Positions 6,993-7,455 of a DNA stretch of 7,455 bases are shown here, in pieces. The stretch's first letter is position 1. Each line of letters begins with the position of its first letter. This DNA comes from Cyclobacteriaceae bacterium. Its GTDB lineage: Bacteria > Bacteroidota > Bacteroidia > Cytophagales > Cyclobacteriaceae. Location of the stretch: contig VFKK01000340.1 in assembly GCA_009885605.1 (NCBI GenBank), positions 1 through 7,455 of the forward strand, in the 5' to 3' direction. The position numbers and the translations under genes were made by a program. The notes under the pieces were generated by a model, which saw only the letters and a program-made list of their open reading frames with translations, was not told the origin of the DNA and searched no databases.

Positions 6993-7061
6993 GTTTAAGG
7001 ATTTAAATCCCCTCAATTTACCGAACAATTTTTGAGAATCTAAAACCTGTCAAATGGTTAT
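6993..7061. other. Leader region of the decayed barrel gene
   Basis: This AT-rich stretch lies upstream of the signal-peptide ATG on the - strand. It contains a 12-bp perfect palindrome, GGATTTAAATCC (6999-7010), six bases from the start codon. No match to the Bacteroidota promoter pattern (TTG, spacer, TAnnTTTG) was found. It probably once held the promoter and leader of the pseudogene. Confidence 0.3.
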
Positions 7062-7119
7062 TTACTTCTCAAAGGACAGAAATGGATTTATTTTATTGGC
7101 TGATTCCATTTCGGAGGAT

Positions 7120-7330
7120 GAAAAATCTGTCGCCAAAATCAGGGTTGTGTATTGCGGTATTTTAAAAAAATGATACGGAGGAGGCGCATCTTGTTCGCAG
7201 CGGGGAAATACACCGAGAACTTTATCGCGCAGAACTCGGTGAGAAAGTCCCCGAAGTTTGAAAGGTTCCTTCAAGAATGTCCCAGAGGGACATGCTATTG
7301 GTAGAAATAATGATGCTCAATGGTTGGGTT
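7120..7330. repeat. Probable dispersed intergenic repeat with nested palindromes
   Basis: No credible gene lies here. The segment contains a nested inverted repeat: outer arms CGGGGA (7201-7206) and TCCCCG (7248-7253), inner arms CACCGAG (7211-7217) and CTCGGTG (7235-7241). A separate palindrome follows, ATGTCCC-AGA-GGGACAT (7277-7293), then GCTATTGGTAGAAAT. From memory, the words around ATGTCCCAGAGGGACAT and GGAGGCGCATCTTG recur between genes of many Cyclobacteriaceae, where their - strand translation (KVLGVFPRCEQDAPPPYHFF) is often miscalled as a hypothetical protein. The boundaries are approximate, and copy number cannot be tested from one window. It may be a non-autonomous mobile or structured-RNA element. 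Confidence 0.5.
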
Positions 7331-7455
7331 TGAGGCGGTTTTATTTCAATCAATAAAAATTGTGTCACATAAAATAGGTAAAGCTGTCGGGTGGGATTTT
7401 ATTTCCAAATATACAGTTTGCTTCTCCGCCGTGGCGGATCGGAATGAGAGCACGC
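7331..7455. other. Gene-free right edge with a GC-rich palindrome
   Basis: This is AT-rich sequence with no credible reading frame, ending in a GC-rich patch that holds TCCGCC-GT-GGCGGA (7425-7438), a perfect 6-bp stem with a two-base loop. The sequence around it (GCTTCTCCGCC and GGATCGGAATGAGAG) resembles another common class of short Bacteroidota intergenic repeat, but it is cut by the window edge. Confidence 0.35.

Noticed and set aside
6999..7010. 12-bp perfect palindrome GGATTTAAATCC
   Set aside because: About one or two such palindromes are expected by chance in a window this size, and its neighbour gene is dead.
7062..7274. 70-codon - strand frame (contains KVLGVFPRCEQDAPPPYHFF)
   Set aside because: It lies over palindromic repeat sequence, has no domain, ribosome site or signal, and its words are ones I recall from miscalled proteins over dispersed repeats.

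Overview
The window looks like chromosomal DNA from a member of the Bacteroidota, probably a Cyclobacteriaceae/Algoriphagus-type Cytophagales. This is inferred from the proteins: a Bacteroidota-type PEP carboxylase and MenC, short barrel-only BamA/TamA-like proteins, and an AT-leaning sequence with little Shine-Dalgarno signal. No phage, CRISPR, rRNA or tRNA genes are visible. I see no convincing new multi-gene system. The unusual part is the right-hand third, which is decayed.

Positions 1-1814: the 3' two-thirds of menC (o-succinylbenzoate synthase, menaquinone pathway, + strand) runs tail-to-tail into a secreted lactonase-family beta-propeller (- strand). The two stop codons share one TTAA. 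Positions 1815-1986 form a 172-bp divergent spacer with a small inverted repeat. Positions 1987-4521 carry an intact 844-residue PEP carboxylase (ppc), closed by a strong bidirectional terminator at 4524-4556.

Positions 4561-4684 hold a short - strand reading frame that looks like the surviving C-terminal tail of a lost gene. Positions 4685-5884 (-) encode a barrel-only BamA/TamA (D15 surface antigen) outer-membrane protein. Positions 5885-6071 hold two hairpins, one of them a - strand terminator.

Positions 6072-6992 (-) hold the remains of two different outer-membrane beta-barrel genes in tandem. The upstream one keeps its signal peptide and C-terminus but has a frameshift and an in-frame TGA. 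The downstream one has lost its 5' half and carries a premature TAA, after which the same frame continues into a convincing last barrel strand. Positions 6993-7455 contain no gene. They look like a mosaic of palindromic, dispersed intergenic repeats of the kind common in this group.

Functionally, ppc (anaplerosis) and menC (respiratory quinone) are ordinary core metabolism. The rest concerns the cell envelope. The genes do not form one pathway or operon.
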